Shown: piece after piece, positions 7,767-16,372 of the stretch
Position numbering within the stretch: the first letter of the stretch is position 1
How the letters are laid out: each line of letters opens with the position of its first letter
Assembly (NCBI RefSeq): GCF_010726645.1
Contig: NZ_AP022563.1
Coordinates: 2,852,001-2,916,000 of the forward strand
Reading direction: 5' to 3'
Length of the DNA stretch: 64,000 nucleotides
Origin: Mycolicibacterium duvalii
GTDB lineage: Bacteria > Actinomycetota > Actinomycetes > Mycobacteriales > Mycobacteriaceae
Notes under the pieces: generated by a model
Told to the model about the DNA's origin: nothing
The model's input: only the letters and a program-made list of their open reading frames with translations
Database searches by the model: none
Position numbers and translations under genes: made by a program

Positions 7767-10700
7767 TTACTCCGCGGTCTGGTACTCGTTCATCGCGTCG
7801 TCGAGACGCTGCAGCGCCTCGCCGTACTCCGCGAAATCACCGTTGCGCTGCGCTTCGCGCACCGCGTCCAGAGCGGTGTTGACCTCCTGCAGGGCAGCAC
7901 CTTTCGCACCGGAGAGCTGGGTGGGCCCGCTCGGCGGCACCGCTGCCTCCGGTCCGTCCGGCGGCTGTTGCGCCGGTGCCTGACCCTCGCGCGGTGGCGC
8001 CGCGGCCGGCTGCTGGTTGGTGTTCACCGGCGGCCGCTGCTGGGCTGCTTGCCCGTCGGCGGGTGTCGTTCCCGTCGGCGCAGGCCCGGTGGCGGTGGCG
8101 TCCGCGCCGGGGCCGAACAGGTCGGTCAGCGCGTCCCGCACGGTCGGGCCGTACCCGATCTGGTCGTTGTACATCATCGCCACACGGATCAGGCGTGGGT
8201 AGGTCGAGGCCGCGTCGGTGTTGCCCGGAGAGGCGTACACCGGGGCGACGTAGAGCAGACCGCCGTCTCCGACCGGCAGGGTGAGCAAGTTGCCCCACCG
8301 GATCCGGTTCTGGTTGTCACGGCCGATCACACCGAGGTCCTGAGATACCGCGGTGTCGGTGCTGATCGCGTTGAACGCCAGCTTCGGACCGTTGACCTGA
8401 CCCGGGATGGTCAACACGGTGATCTGCCCGTAGGTGTCCGGGTCCGAGCTCGCGCTCATGAACGCCGCGAGGAAGTCGCGCCGGAACCGGTTCATCGCAC
8501 TGGTCAGCTGGAACGAGCCCGCATTGCTGTCGGTGGCAAGGTCTTTGGCCACGATGTAGTACGGCGGCTGGAAGCTGCTGGCCGTCGGGTTCGGGTCCAG
8601 CGGAACGTCCCAGAAGTCCGACGTCGAGAAGAACGTGATCGGGTCGTCGACGTGGTACTTGGCCAGCAGCGCGCGCTGCACCTTGAACAGGTCCTCGGGA
8701 TAGCGCAGATGCTCCTGCAGCTCCGGGGTGATGTCGGCCTTGGGCTTGACCGTGTCCGGGAAGACCTTCATCCACGCCTGCAGCACCGGGTCGGCCTCGT
8801 CTTGGGCGTAGAGCGTCACCGTGCCGTCGTAGGCGTCGACGGTGGCCTTGACCGAGTTGCGGATGTAGGACACCTGCTTGTCGGGCTGCAGCCGGTTCAT
8901 CGCCACTTCTTGGGAGTCGACGGTGGCCGACGACAAGGTCGTGAGCTCCGAGTACGGGTAGTTGTCCAGCGTGGTGTAGCCGTCGACGATCCACACGATC
9001 CGCTCGTTGACGATCGCCGGGTACACGGCGGTGTCGGTGGTCAGCCACGGCGCGACGGCCTCCACCCGGTCGGCCGGGTCGCGGTTGAACAGGATCTTGC
9101 TGTTCTCGCCGATCACGTTGGAGAACAGGAAGTTCCGCTCGGCGTACTTGGCGGCGAAGACGCTGCGGGTGAGCCAGTTGCCGATGCCGACACCGCCCTG
9201 GCCGGTGTAGGTGTAGTTGCGGGTCTCGACGTTGTTCTCGTAGTCGTACTCGCGCGGGGCGCCGTTCTCGCCGACGATCGCGTAGTCGGCCGGCGTGTTG
9301 GCGATGACCGGGCCGTAGTAGATGCGCGGCTGGGCCAGCGGCGCCGGTCCGGGTGAGATCACCTCGCCGTTGGCGCCGACGACGCTGGACAGGAACTCCG
9401 GATATCCGCCGTTCTGGTTGGGGTCGTTGGCCACCCCGCGCACCGTGTTGGCGGGCGACGCGATGAAGCCGTTGCCGTGGGTGTACACCGAGTGCCGGTT
9501 GATCCAGTCGCGCTGGTTGTCGATCAGCCGGTCGGGGTTGAGTTCGCGTGCGGCGACCACATAGTCGCGCAGGTTGCCGTTCTGGTCCCGGTAGCGGTCC
9601 ATGTTCAGCTGGTCCGGGAAGTAATAGAAGTTCTTGCCCTGCTGGAACTGCGTGAAGGCGGGGCTGACGATGTTCGGGTCGAGCACGCGGATGTTCGACG
9701 TGGTCGCACGGTCCGCGGCGATCTGCGTGGCGGTGGCGGCCGCGTTGCCCGGATAGTCGCGGTAGCTGACCACGTCGTCTTCCAGACCGTAGGCGTGTCT
9801 GGTGGCCGCGATGCTGCGGCTGATGTATTCGCTTTCCTTCTGCGCCGCGTTGGGCCGGACGCTGATCTGCTCGACCACCAGCGGCCAGCCGGCGCCGATC
9901 ACCAGCGACGACAGCAGCAGCAGCACCACGCCGATCGCGGGGATGCGCAGATCACGCAGTACCAGCGCGGAGAACACCGCCGCCGCGCAGATGACCGCGA
10001 TCGCGACCAGGATCAACTTGGCCGGCAGCACCGCGTTGATGTCGGTGTAGCCGGCGCCGGTGAACGGCTTGCCGCCGCGGGTGTTGCTGAGCAGCTGGTA
10101 GCGGTCCAGCCAGTAGGCGACGGCCTTGAGCAGGATGAACAGCCCCACCAGCGAGATCAGCTGGATGCGCGCGGCCCGGCTGAGCGCCCCCGTGCGACCG
10201 GACAGCCGGATGCCGCCGAACAGGTAATGGCCCAGCAGGTTGGCCACGAAGGCCAGGAACGTCGCGACGAACAGGTAGGTCAGGACCAGCCGCCAGAACG
10301 GCAGATCGAATGCATAGAAGCCCAGATCGATGCCGAACTGCGGGTCCTGGATGCCGAAGCTGCCGCCGTGGATGAACAGCTGGACGCGGTCCCAGTAGCT
10401 CTGCGCGACCAGCCCGGCGAGCAGACCGACGAACGCGGGCACCCCGATGCCGATGAGGCGCAGCTTGGTCATCACCGCGGTGCGGTAGCGCGCGACCGGG
10501 TCGTTGGGCCCCGCGGTCGGCACGAACACCGGCCGGGTGCGGTAGGCCAGTGCCAGCGCTGCGAACACCACACCGCCGATGAACAGTGCCACGACGAGGA
10601 AGATGAGCAAACGGGTGACCAGCTGGGTGGTGAACACTGACCGGTATCCCAGCTCGCCGAACCAGAGCCAGTCGACGTAGGTGTCGATGAAGCGCGGGCC

Positions 10701-10796
10701 GATCAGCAGCAGCAGCACGACCACCACCGCGAGCGCGATCAACACCCGGCTTCGTCGCGTCAGGTTCGGCATCTTCGCCGCGGGCCGCATACCCAC
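7767..10796 (-). CDS. UPF0182 family integral membrane protein (Rv3193c-like)
   Basis: A 1009-residue member of the UPF0182 family, syntenic with Rv3193c. The first 330 residues hold about seven membrane segments, for example [36 protein letters not shown] and [19 protein letters not shown] large extracytoplasmic-type domain of about 550 residues follows ([15 protein letters not shown] and similar). The C-terminus is a Pro/Ala/Gln-rich linker (about residues 900-955) followed by a short helical tail ending in [10 protein letters not shown]. The function is not established. It precedes the PDZ-protease gene's terminus by 108 bases, on the same strand. Confidence 0.92.
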   Translation of the reverse strand: MGMRPAAKMPNLTRRSRVLIALAVVVVLLLLIGPRFIDTYVDWLWFGELGYRSVFTTQLVTRLLIFLVVALFIGGVVFAALALAYRTRPVFVPTAGPNDPVARYRTAVMTKLRLIGIGVPAFVGLLAGLVAQSYWDRVQLFIHGGSFGIQDPQFGIDLGFYAFDLPFWRLVLTYLFVATFLAFVANLLGHYLFGGIRLSGRTGALSRAARIQLISLVGLFILLKAVAYWLDRYQLLSNTRGGKPFTGAGYTDINAVLPAKLILVAIAVICAAAVFSALVLRDLRIPAIGVVLLLLSSLVIGAGWPLVVEQISVRPNAAQKESEYISRSIAATRHAYGLEDDVVSYRDYPGNAAATATQIAADRATTSNIRVLDPNIVSPAFTQFQQGKNFYYFPDQLNMDRYRDQNGNLRDYVVAARELNPDRLIDNQRDWINRHSVYTHGNGFIASPANTVRGVANDPNQNGGYPEFLSSVVGANGEVISPGPAPLAQPRIYYGPVIANTPADYAIVGENGAPREYDYENNVETRNYTYTGQGGVGIGNWLTRSVFAAKYAERNFLFSNVIGENSKILFNRDPADRVEAVAPWLTTDTAVYPAIVNERIVWIVDGYTTLDNYPYSELTTLSSATVDSQEVAMNRLQPDKQVSYIRNSVKATVDAYDGTVTLYAQDEADPVLQAWMKVFPDTVKPKADITPELQEHLRYPEDLFKVQRALLAKYHVDDPITFFSTSDFWDVPLDPNPTASSFQPPYYIVAKDLATDSNAGSFQLTSAMNRFRRDFLAAFMSASSDPDTYGQITVLTIPGQVNGPKLAFNAISTDTAVSQDLGVIGRDNQNRIRWGNLLTLPVGDGGLLYVAPVYASPGNTDAASTYPRLIRVAMMYNDQIGYGPTVRDALTDLFGPGADATATGPAPTGTTPADGQAAQQRPPVNTNQQPAAAPPREGQAPAQQPPDGPEAAVPPSGPTQLSGAKGAALQEVNTALDAVREAQRNGDFAEYGEALQRLDDAMNEYQTAE

Positions 10797-10904
10797 TCGG
10801 TTACTCCAGTCTCACGATTGCCAGCAGATGTGTCAGTCGGCCGCGCACCTGAAGAGCGCAGGCTGTTTGAAGATCACTCTACGCATCGGCGCGGACACGC
10901 TGCC

Positions 10905-11927
10905 TCAGCAGCGGGGAGGTTCGCCACCGGCGGAAAGCACCCGCAGCGAGTCGACGGCCTGCTGGAGGGTGTCGACGGTGAGCAGTTCGATGCCGTCGAC
11001 GTCGGCGGTCTTGGCCTCCGCACAGTTTTCGGCCGGCACCAGGAAGACCGTCGCGCCGGCGTCCTCGGCCGCGGCGATCTTGTGGGTGATGCCGCCGATC
11101 GAGCCCACCTTGCCGTCGCCGGTGATGGTGCCGCTGCCGGCGACGAACTTGCCGCCGTTGAGCTCGCCGGTGGTCAGCTTGTCCACCACCGCCAGGCTGA
11201 ACATCAGACCCGCTGACGGTCCGCCGATGTTGGCCAGGTTGAAATCGATCGCATAGGGCGCCCAGGGCGCGTCGAGCACGCCGACCCCGAGGACTCCCTG
11301 CGGACGGTCCGGGCTGGAGCCCAGCGTGATCTCGGCGACGCCGGGCGCGGCGTTCTTGCGGCGGTAGTCGACGACGATCGTGTCGCCGGGTCGGGTGTCC
11401 TCGAGCAGCTCCTGGAATTCGTCGAGGGTTGCGACCGGTTGGTTGTTGACCCCGTCGATCGCGTCCCCGGGCTGCAGCTTGTCGTGCGAGGCGCCGTCCT
11501 CGTCGACGGTGTCGATCGTGACGGCCATCGGGTAATCCAGGTAGTGCAGAGCGGCGTATTCGGCGCGGTCCTCGGACTCCCGGAAATCCCGGGTGTTGGC
11601 CTCGTCGATCTCCTCCCGGCTCTTGTCGGGCGGATACACCAGTTCGCGCGGCAGCAGCTGGTCGCGGCCCGAGGCCCAGAAGATCAGCGCCTGCCCCAGC
11701 GTCAGGCCGTCGCGCTGAGAGACCGTGGTCATGTTGAGGTGGCCGCTGGTGGGGTGCACGTCGGCACCCTTGATCTCGACGACCGGCGTGCCGTCGATCT
11801 CGCCGAGCGTGTTGAACGTCGGCCCGGGCCCGAGCGCGACGTAGGGCACCGTCACCACGGTGAGCAGCACCCCGAAGATCATGATCGGCGCCAGCGCGAC
11901 GAGCAGGGTCGAAATCCGCCTGTTCAC
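10905..11927 (-). CDS. PDZ and Lon-type (S16) serine protease, Rv3194c-like
   Basis: A 340-residue membrane-anchored protease of the YlbL type. An N-terminal membrane segment spans residues 7-30. A PDZ domain lies around 130-215 with DGASHDKLQPGDAIDGVNNQ. The S16 domain follows with GGPSAGLMFS, nucleophile Ser238, and THKIAAA, catalytic Lys283, the Ser-Lys dyad of Lon proteases. It lacks a Lon ATPase, so it cleaves without unfolding power. The GTG start was chosen because the protein then begins VNRRISTLLVALAPIMIFG directly before the membrane segment; the longer frame upstream runs antisense into the divergent gene. The two genes diverge from an 88-base gap. Confidence 0.9.
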   Translation of the reverse strand: MNRRISTLLVALAPIMIFGVLLTVVTVPYVALGPGPTFNTLGEIDGTPVVEIKGADVHPTSGHLNMTTVSQRDGLTLGQALIFWASGRDQLLPRELVYPPDKSREEIDEANTRDFRESEDRAEYAALHYLDYPMAVTIDTVDEDGASHDKLQPGDAIDGVNNQPVATLDEFQELLEDTRPGDTIVVDYRRKNAAPGVAEITLGSSPDRPQGVLGVGVLDAPWAPYAIDFNLANIGGPSAGLMFSLAVVDKLTTGELNGGKFVAGSGTITGDGKVGSIGGITHKIAAAEDAGATVFLVPAENCAEAKTADVDGIELLTVDTLQQAVDSLRVLSAGGEPPRC

Positions 11928-12015
11928 GCCGCCCACAGTAGAGGTGGCCCGGCGGTTCACTCTCAGCGTGACCCGCAGGGGCGCGTGGCCGGTCGGCGGT
12001 GAGTACCGTTGAGGC

Positions 12016-13383
12016 ATGGCTGACGTGCCCTTCGGGTTCTCCGCCGGGGACGACCCCGAGCGGGACAAACGCAAGAACGACCCCGGCGCCGGAGGCGATC
12101 CGTTCTCCGGCTTCCCGGGTGGCGGTGAGTTCGACATGTCGCAGCTGGGCCAGATCTTCAGCAAACTCGGCGAGATGTTCAGCGGTGCCGGCACCGCGAT
12201 GGCCGGCGGCAAGAGCACCGGGCCGGTGAACTACGACCTGGCGCGGCAGCTGGCGGCCAGCTCGATCGGTTTCGTCGCGCCGGTGCCGGAGGCCACCACG
12301 ACCGCGTTGGCCGACGCGGTGCGCCTGGCCGAGACGTGGCTCGACGGCGCCACCGCACTGCCGGCGGGCAGCACCCGCACCGTGGCGTGGACGCCGACCG
12401 ATTGGATCGACAACACCCTGGAGACCTGGAAGCGGCTGTGCGATCCGGTCGCCGAGCAGATCTCCACGGTGTGGGCTTCAGCGCTGCCCGAGGAGGCCAA
12501 GGCGATGGCCGGTCCGCTGCTGGCGATGATGTCGCAGATGGGCGGCATGGCGTTCGGCTCGCAGCTCGGGCAGGCGCTGGGCAAGTTGTCGCGAGAAGTG
12601 CTGACCTCCACCGACATCGGGCTGCCGCTGGGTCCCCGCGGGGTGGCGGCGCTGATGCCCGAGGCCATCGAGGCGTTCGCCGACGGTCTCGAGCAACCGC
12701 GCAGCGAGATCGTGACGTTCCTGGCCGCCCGCGAGGCCGCCCACCACCGGCTGTTCAGCCACGTGCCGTGGCTATCGGCGCAGCTGCTCACCACCGTGGA
12801 GGCGTTCGCCAAGGGCACCAAGATCGACATGAGCGGCATCGAGGAGTTCGCGCAGGGGTTCGACCCGTCCGCGCTGACCGATCCGTCGCAGCTCGAGCAG
12901 CTGCTCAACCAGGGCATCTTCGAGCCCAAGACCACCCCGGAGCAGACCGCGGCACTGGAACGCCTCGAGACGCTGCTCGCCCTGATCGAGGGCTGGGTGC
13001 AGACCGTGGTCGCCGACGCGCTCGGGGACCGGATTCCCGGGACGTCGGCGTTGAGCGAGACGCTACGGCGGCGCCGGGCCACCGGCGGGCCGGCCGAACA
13101 GACCTTCGCCACCCTGGTCGGGCTGGAGTTGCGGCCGCGCAAGATGCGCGAGGCCGCGCAGCTGTGGGACAAGCTGACCCAGGCCGTCGGCTCGGACGCC
13201 CGCGACGCCGTCTGGCAGCATCCTGACCTGCTGCCCAGTGCCTCGGACCTCGACGAGCCCGCGGCGTTCATCGACCGCGTGATCGGCGGGGACACCAGCG
13301 ACCTCGACAGCGCGATCGAACAGGCCCTCGAGGAGGCGCGCGACAACGAACGCGGCGAGGACGGGCCAGCCTCTCCCCAGTAG
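12016..13383 (+). CDS. zinc-dependent metalloprotease-like protein, zincin_2 family (Rv3195-like)
   Basis: A 455-residue protein of the zincin_2/DUF2342 family, often labelled as associated with coenzyme F420 biosynthesis by phylogenetic profile. The N-terminal 70 residues are Gly/Pro/Asp-rich and look disordered. The core contains AAREAAHHRLFSHVPWL, with Glu240 and His243-His244 forming the presumed metal-binding signature of the family. No signal peptide is seen, so it is probably cytosolic. Protease activity is inferred from the fold family only. It begins a rightward run of three genes with short gaps (Rv3195-Rv3196-Rv3197 order). Confidence 0.85.
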   Translation: MADVPFGFSAGDDPERDKRKNDPGAGGDPFSGFPGGGEFDMSQLGQIFSKLGEMFSGAGTAMAGGKSTGPVNYDLARQLAASSIGFVAPVPEATTTALADAVRLAETWLDGATALPAGSTRTVAWTPTDWIDNTLETWKRLCDPVAEQISTVWASALPEEAKAMAGPLLAMMSQMGGMAFGSQLGQALGKLSREVLTSTDIGLPLGPRGVAALMPEAIEAFADGLEQPRSEIVTFLAAREAAHHRLFSHVPWLSAQLLTTVEAFAKGTKIDMSGIEEFAQGFDPSALTDPSQLEQLLNQGIFEPKTTPEQTAALERLETLLALIEGWVQTVVADALGDRIPGTSALSETLRRRRATGGPAEQTFATLVGLELRPRKMREAAQLWDKLTQAVGSDARDAVWQHPDLLPSASDLDEPAAFIDRVIGGDTSDLDSAIEQALEEARDNERGEDGPASPQ

Positions 13384-13440
13384 GTCCGCGCCCTGTGGAT
13401 AACTGGGTCGGCCGTCGTCGCCGCGTGCCACTGTCGTCAC

Positions 13441-14271
13441 ATGACGCGGTACGCACTCGACCCGGCGACGCCGGTGCTGTCCCGACCCGACGGCTGCGTG
13501 CAGGTGGGGTGGGACCCACGCCGGGCCGTCGTGGTGCGGCCACCCGACGGTCTTTCCCCCACCGTGCTGGCCGAGCTGCTGCGCACGCTGCAGCACGCCG
13601 CCACGGTGGCAGATCTGCAGGCCCGCGCCGCTGCACACGGCGTGGCCGCGGACACGGTGTCCGGACTGCTCACCGATCTGCTGTCCACCGGGGTGGCCAC
13701 CCCGGCCGCGTCGCCCCGCGCCCGGTCCACCTCGATCCGGGTGCACGGCGACGGGCCGCTGTCGGATCTGCTCAGTACCGCGCTGTCCTGCAACAACATC
13801 CGGCTCAGCCGCAGTAGCCGGACGCACGCGCTGAGCACCGCCATCGACCTCGCCGTGCTCACCGACTATCTGGTGGCCGATCCCCGCGTGGTGCGCGACC
13901 TGCACGACTGCGGCGTCCCGCATCTGCCGGTGCGGGTGCGCGACGGCACCGGGCTGATCGGGCCGCTGGTCATCCCGGGAGTGACCAGCTGCCTGCGGTG
14001 TGCCGACATGCACCGCAGCGACCGCGACTCGGCCTGGCCGGCGGTCGCGTCGCAGCTGTGCCGGACCGTCGGCACCGCCGATCGGGCGACGGTGCTGGCC
14101 ACCGCGGGTCTGGCGCTCGGTGAGATCGACCGGGTGGTGCGGGCGCTGGCCTACGACGGCACGGGTCCGGCGCCGCTGCCGTCGACGCTGGACACCACCG
14201 TCGAGTTCGACGTGCGCACCGGCGCGGTGACGACCCGCAAGTGGTCCCGGCACCCCGAGTGCTCATGTTGA
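13441..14271 (+). CDS. E1/ThiF-like, TOMM cyclodehydratase-type protein (Rv3196-like)
   Basis: A 276-residue protein resembling the leader-binding/E1-like component of azole-forming cyclodehydratases. Evidence is a small N-terminal winged-helix-like region (residues 25-90), a Rossmann-like middle, and a zinc site pattern of two pairs: GVTSCLRCADMHR (Cys184, Cys187) and the extreme C-terminus HPECSC (Cys274, Cys276). No adenylation motif such as GxGGLG is visible, so it is not an active E1 enzyme. No YcaO gene or precursor peptide was found nearby. It sits between the zincin_2 and ABC1-kinase genes, an arrangement kept in other mycobacteria. Function unknown. Confidence 0.65.
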   Translation: MTRYALDPATPVLSRPDGCVQVGWDPRRAVVVRPPDGLSPTVLAELLRTLQHAATVADLQARAAAHGVAADTVSGLLTDLLSTGVATPAASPRARSTSIRVHGDGPLSDLLSTALSCNNIRLSRSSRTHALSTAIDLAVLTDYLVADPRVVRDLHDCGVPHLPVRVRDGTGLIGPLVIPGVTSCLRCADMHRSDRDSAWPAVASQLCRTVGTADRATVLATAGLALGEIDRVVRALAYDGTGPAPLPSTLDTTVEFDVRTGAVTTRKWSRHPECSC

Positions 14272-14328
14272 CATCGGGTGTTGCCAACTGGTTGGTCGAA
14301 GTTCAGCGGGTTCGTGGATGATGGACTG

Positions 14329-15651
14329 GTGAGTGAGATCAAGCGGGGTCGCGCAGCGCGCAACGCGAAGTTGGCGTCGCTGCCCGTCGGGATGGCCGGG
14401 CGCGCGGCGCTCGGCTTCGGAAAGCGCCTGACCGGCAAGTCGAAAGACGAGGTCAACGCTGAGTTGATGGACAGGGCCGCCCAGCAGATGTTCACCGTGC
14501 TCGGCGAGCTCAAAGGCGGGGCGATGAAGGTCGGCCAGGCCCTGTCGGTGATGGAAGCGGCGATCCCCGAGCAGTACGGCAAGCCCTACCGCGAGGCGCT
14601 GACCAAGCTGCAGCGGGAGGCGCCTCCGTTGCCCGCCGCCAAGGTGCACCGGGTGCTCGACCAGCAGCTCGGCACCAAGTGGCGGGAGCGGTTCCAGTCC
14701 TTCGACGACAAATCGGTGGCCTCGGCCAGTATCGGGCAGGTCCACAAGGCCGTCTGGTCGGATGGTCGCCAGGTGGCGGTGAAGATCCAGTACCCCGGCG
14801 CCGATGAGGCGCTGCGCGCCGATCTGAAGACGATGCAGCGTCTGGTCGGCGTGCTCAAGCAGCTCTCCCCCGGCGCCGACGTCCAGGGCGTGGTCGACGA
14901 ACTGATCGAACGCACCGAGATGGAACTGGACTATCGGCTGGAAGCCGACAACCAGCGCGCATTCGCCAAGGCCTACGACGGCGATTCGAAGTTCGTGGTC
15001 CCCCACGTGGTCGCGAGCGCACCGAAGGTGGTCATCCAGGAGTGGATCGAGGGCATCCCGCTCTCGCAGATCATCCGCGAGGGCACCCAGGAACAGCGGG
15101 ATCTGATGGCCACCCGGCTTTTCGAGTTCTGCAACGACGCGCCGACCCGCCTGGAGATGGTGCACGGCGACGCCCATCCGGGCAACTTCATGCTGTTGCC
15201 TGACGACAAGATGGGCGTGATCGATTTCGGCGCGGTGGCCCCGATGCCCGGCGGGTGGCCGATCGAGCTGGGTCTGACGCTGCGCTACGCGGTGGACAAG
15301 AATTACGACAAGCTGTTGCCGACCATGGAGAAGGCCGGATTCATCCAGAGGGGTCAGCAGGTCTCCACCCGCGAGATCGACGACATGCTCAAGCAGTACG
15401 TCGACCCGCTGCAGGTTCCGGTGTTCCATTACAGCCGCAAGTGGCTACAACGGCTGACCACGCTCGAACTCGACAAGGCAGCCGGCCAGATCAAAGCCGC
15501 ACGGCAGATGGACATTCCGCCGAAGCTGGCCATCCCGATGCGGGTGATCGCGTCGATCGTCGCGATCTCCTGCCAGCTCGATGCCCACGTGCCCACCCGG
15601 CGCATCGCCGAGGAATCCGTTCCGGGATTCGCCGACCCCGACGCCGTCTAG
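14329..15651 (+). CDS. ABC1/UbiB/AarF family atypical kinase (Rv3197-like)
   Basis: A 440-residue member of the ABC1/ADCK atypical kinase family. The Ala/Gly-rich N-terminal motif is seen as LGELKGGAMKVGQALS. The nucleotide pocket shows VASASIGQVHKA and VAVKIQYPG (catalytic Lys), and the catalytic loop HGDAHPGNFM is followed by GVIDFGAVAP. Some databases label homologues as macrolide transporter ATP-binding proteins, but there is no ABC signature. The GTG start gives V-SEIKRGRAARNAKL, which matches the remembered Rv3197 N-terminus; the longer frame adds 17 unrelated residues. It converges on whiB7 with an 18-base gap. Confidence 0.9.
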   Translation: MSEIKRGRAARNAKLASLPVGMAGRAALGFGKRLTGKSKDEVNAELMDRAAQQMFTVLGELKGGAMKVGQALSVMEAAIPEQYGKPYREALTKLQREAPPLPAAKVHRVLDQQLGTKWRERFQSFDDKSVASASIGQVHKAVWSDGRQVAVKIQYPGADEALRADLKTMQRLVGVLKQLSPGADVQGVVDELIERTEMELDYRLEADNQRAFAKAYDGDSKFVVPHVVASAPKVVIQEWIEGIPLSQIIREGTQEQRDLMATRLFEFCNDAPTRLEMVHGDAHPGNFMLLPDDKMGVIDFGAVAPMPGGWPIELGLTLRYAVDKNYDKLLPTMEKAGFIQRGQQVSTREIDDMLKQYVDPLQVPVFHYSRKWLQRLTTLELDKAAGQIKAARQMDIPPKLAIPMRVIASIVAISCQLDAHVPTRRIAEESVPGFADPDAV

Positions 15652-15669
15652 TGTCGGGGCCGGCGAATC

Positions 15670-15957
15670 TCACGCGGCGACAGGGTCTTTCGCGTCCTTA
15701 CGGGGACGCCCCCGAGGCCGCTTGCGGGCGATGACGGCACCCCGGTCGAGGATTTCGCCGCCCCAGACGCCCCAGGGCTCCTGCCGCTGCAGTGCCGCGT
15801 TCAGGCATTCGCGCTGCAGCGGGCATCCGGCGCAGAGCTCCTTGGCACGTTCGAGGTCGCGCGGATCTTCGGCGAACCACAGATCGGGGTCCTCGACGTG
15901 ACACGGCAACGCCAGCTTCGTTTCATCGCATGTCGTCTCGCATGTCCCTGCAGACAT
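15670..15957 (-). CDS. whiB7: WhiB7 redox-responsive transcription factor
   Basis: A 95-residue WhiB-family iron-sulfur regulator. The four cluster cysteines are Cys19, Cys42, Cys45 and Cys51, followed by the GVWGGE turn and an AT-hook RPRGRPRK at residues 80-87, the feature that separates WhiB7 from other WhiB proteins. In mycobacteria WhiB7 acts with SigA to switch on intrinsic antibiotic resistance and redox genes, including itself. The ATG has AGAGGA upstream. A long leader with a small ORF and a terminator hairpin lies between it and uvrD2, implying control by attenuation. Confidence 0.96.
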   Translation of the reverse strand: MSAGTCETTCDETKLALPCHVEDPDLWFAEDPRDLERAKELCAGCPLQRECLNAALQRQEPWGVWGGEILDRGAVIARKRPRGRPRKDAKDPVAA

Positions 15958-16037
15958 GTCCGGTCCTCTGCTTTCTCCGTCGTCGGTGGTCGGGTTGCTG
16001 GGTTGTCAGTGACTGGGAGATCCGGGCCGATGGGCGG

Positions 16038-16080
16038 AAAAACAAAACGGCCACGGATCCGTGATTGCGGGTCCGTGGCC
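16038..16080 (-). terminator. intrinsic terminator/attenuator in the whiB7 leader
   Basis: On the minus strand a 9-bp stem (GGCCACGGA with its complement, 16049-16057 and 16072-16080) encloses a 14-base loop that can pair further by two G:C pairs. It is followed directly by TTTTGTTTTT (16038-16047). A genuine U-tract is uncommon for mycobacterial terminators and marks this as a true intrinsic terminator. It lies 23 bases after the small ORF stop and about 80 bases before whiB7. Confidence 0.8.
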
Positions 16081-16102
16081 TTGAGGCGTTGAGCGGGTCT
16101 AC

Positions 16103-16270
16103 CTAGCGGAATCCCCTCACGGACGCGGCAATCGCGCGGGCGGCGCGACGCTTGCGCGGCGCGGCGGCAGCGGCGGTGGCAATGGCGGGGTGCGCCCCGG
16201 CGACAGCGAAGACGGCAGTGCCGCGCATGACCGAAGCAGTTACGCCAATGACTGCGTGATTGCTCTTCAT
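16103..16270 (-). CDS. whiB7 leader small ORF (uORF), 55 residues
   Basis: A 55-codon ORF with ATG at 16270, preceded at 10 bases by GAAAGGAGGG, one of the best ribosome-binding sites in the window. The peptide starts MKSNHAVIGVTASVMRGTAV, continues with an Ala run and ends in a basic Arg/Ala-rich segment (PRKRRAARAIAASVRGFR). It stops just before the attenuator hairpin. The position matches the leader ORF known for whiB7 in other mycobacteria, whose slowed translation under ribosome-targeting drugs favours read-through. A cis-acting role is more likely than a free peptide function. Confidence 0.7.
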   Translation of the reverse strand: MKSNHAVIGVTASVMRGTAVFAVAGAHPAIATAAAAAPRKRRAARAIAASVRGFR

Positions 16271-16311
16271 GATCGCGGCACCCTCCTTTCGCACGTGTTC
16301 CTCGAGGCTAG

Positions 16312-16317
16312 ACGGTA
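16312..16317 (-). promoter_or_regulatory. candidate -10 box for whiB7
   Basis: TACCGT preceded by TGA on the minus strand fits an extended -10 (TGN-TANNNT). An A-rich stretch (GGTCAAAAATG) lies just upstream of where the -35 would be, consistent with the AT-rich element WhiB7 is known to bind beside SigA at its own promoter. No good -35 hexamer is visible, as expected for an activator-dependent promoter. The start point is inferred only. Confidence 0.45.
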
Positions 16318-16372
16318 TCAGTTCTTGCCCACAACACATTTTTGACCAGTGCTTTTGGCACGATCTTGATGA

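Larger units (their letters stand above)
15958..16372 (-). promoter_or_regulatory. long whiB7 5' leader (uORF plus attenuator)
   Basis: This 415-base gap between uvrD2 and whiB7 holds no full-size gene. In transcript order it contains a promoter candidate, a strong ribosome-binding site, a 55-codon small ORF, a terminator hairpin with a U-tract and about 80 further bases before whiB7. That order fits the known control of mycobacterial whiB7, in which stalled translation of a leader ORF prevents premature termination. Confidence 0.8.

Noticed and set aside
7671..9356. A 561-codon plus-strand frame opposite the UPF0182 gene
   Set aside because: Its sequence is a Val/Arg/Gly-rich shadow without domains, and the opposite strand encodes a conserved membrane protein.
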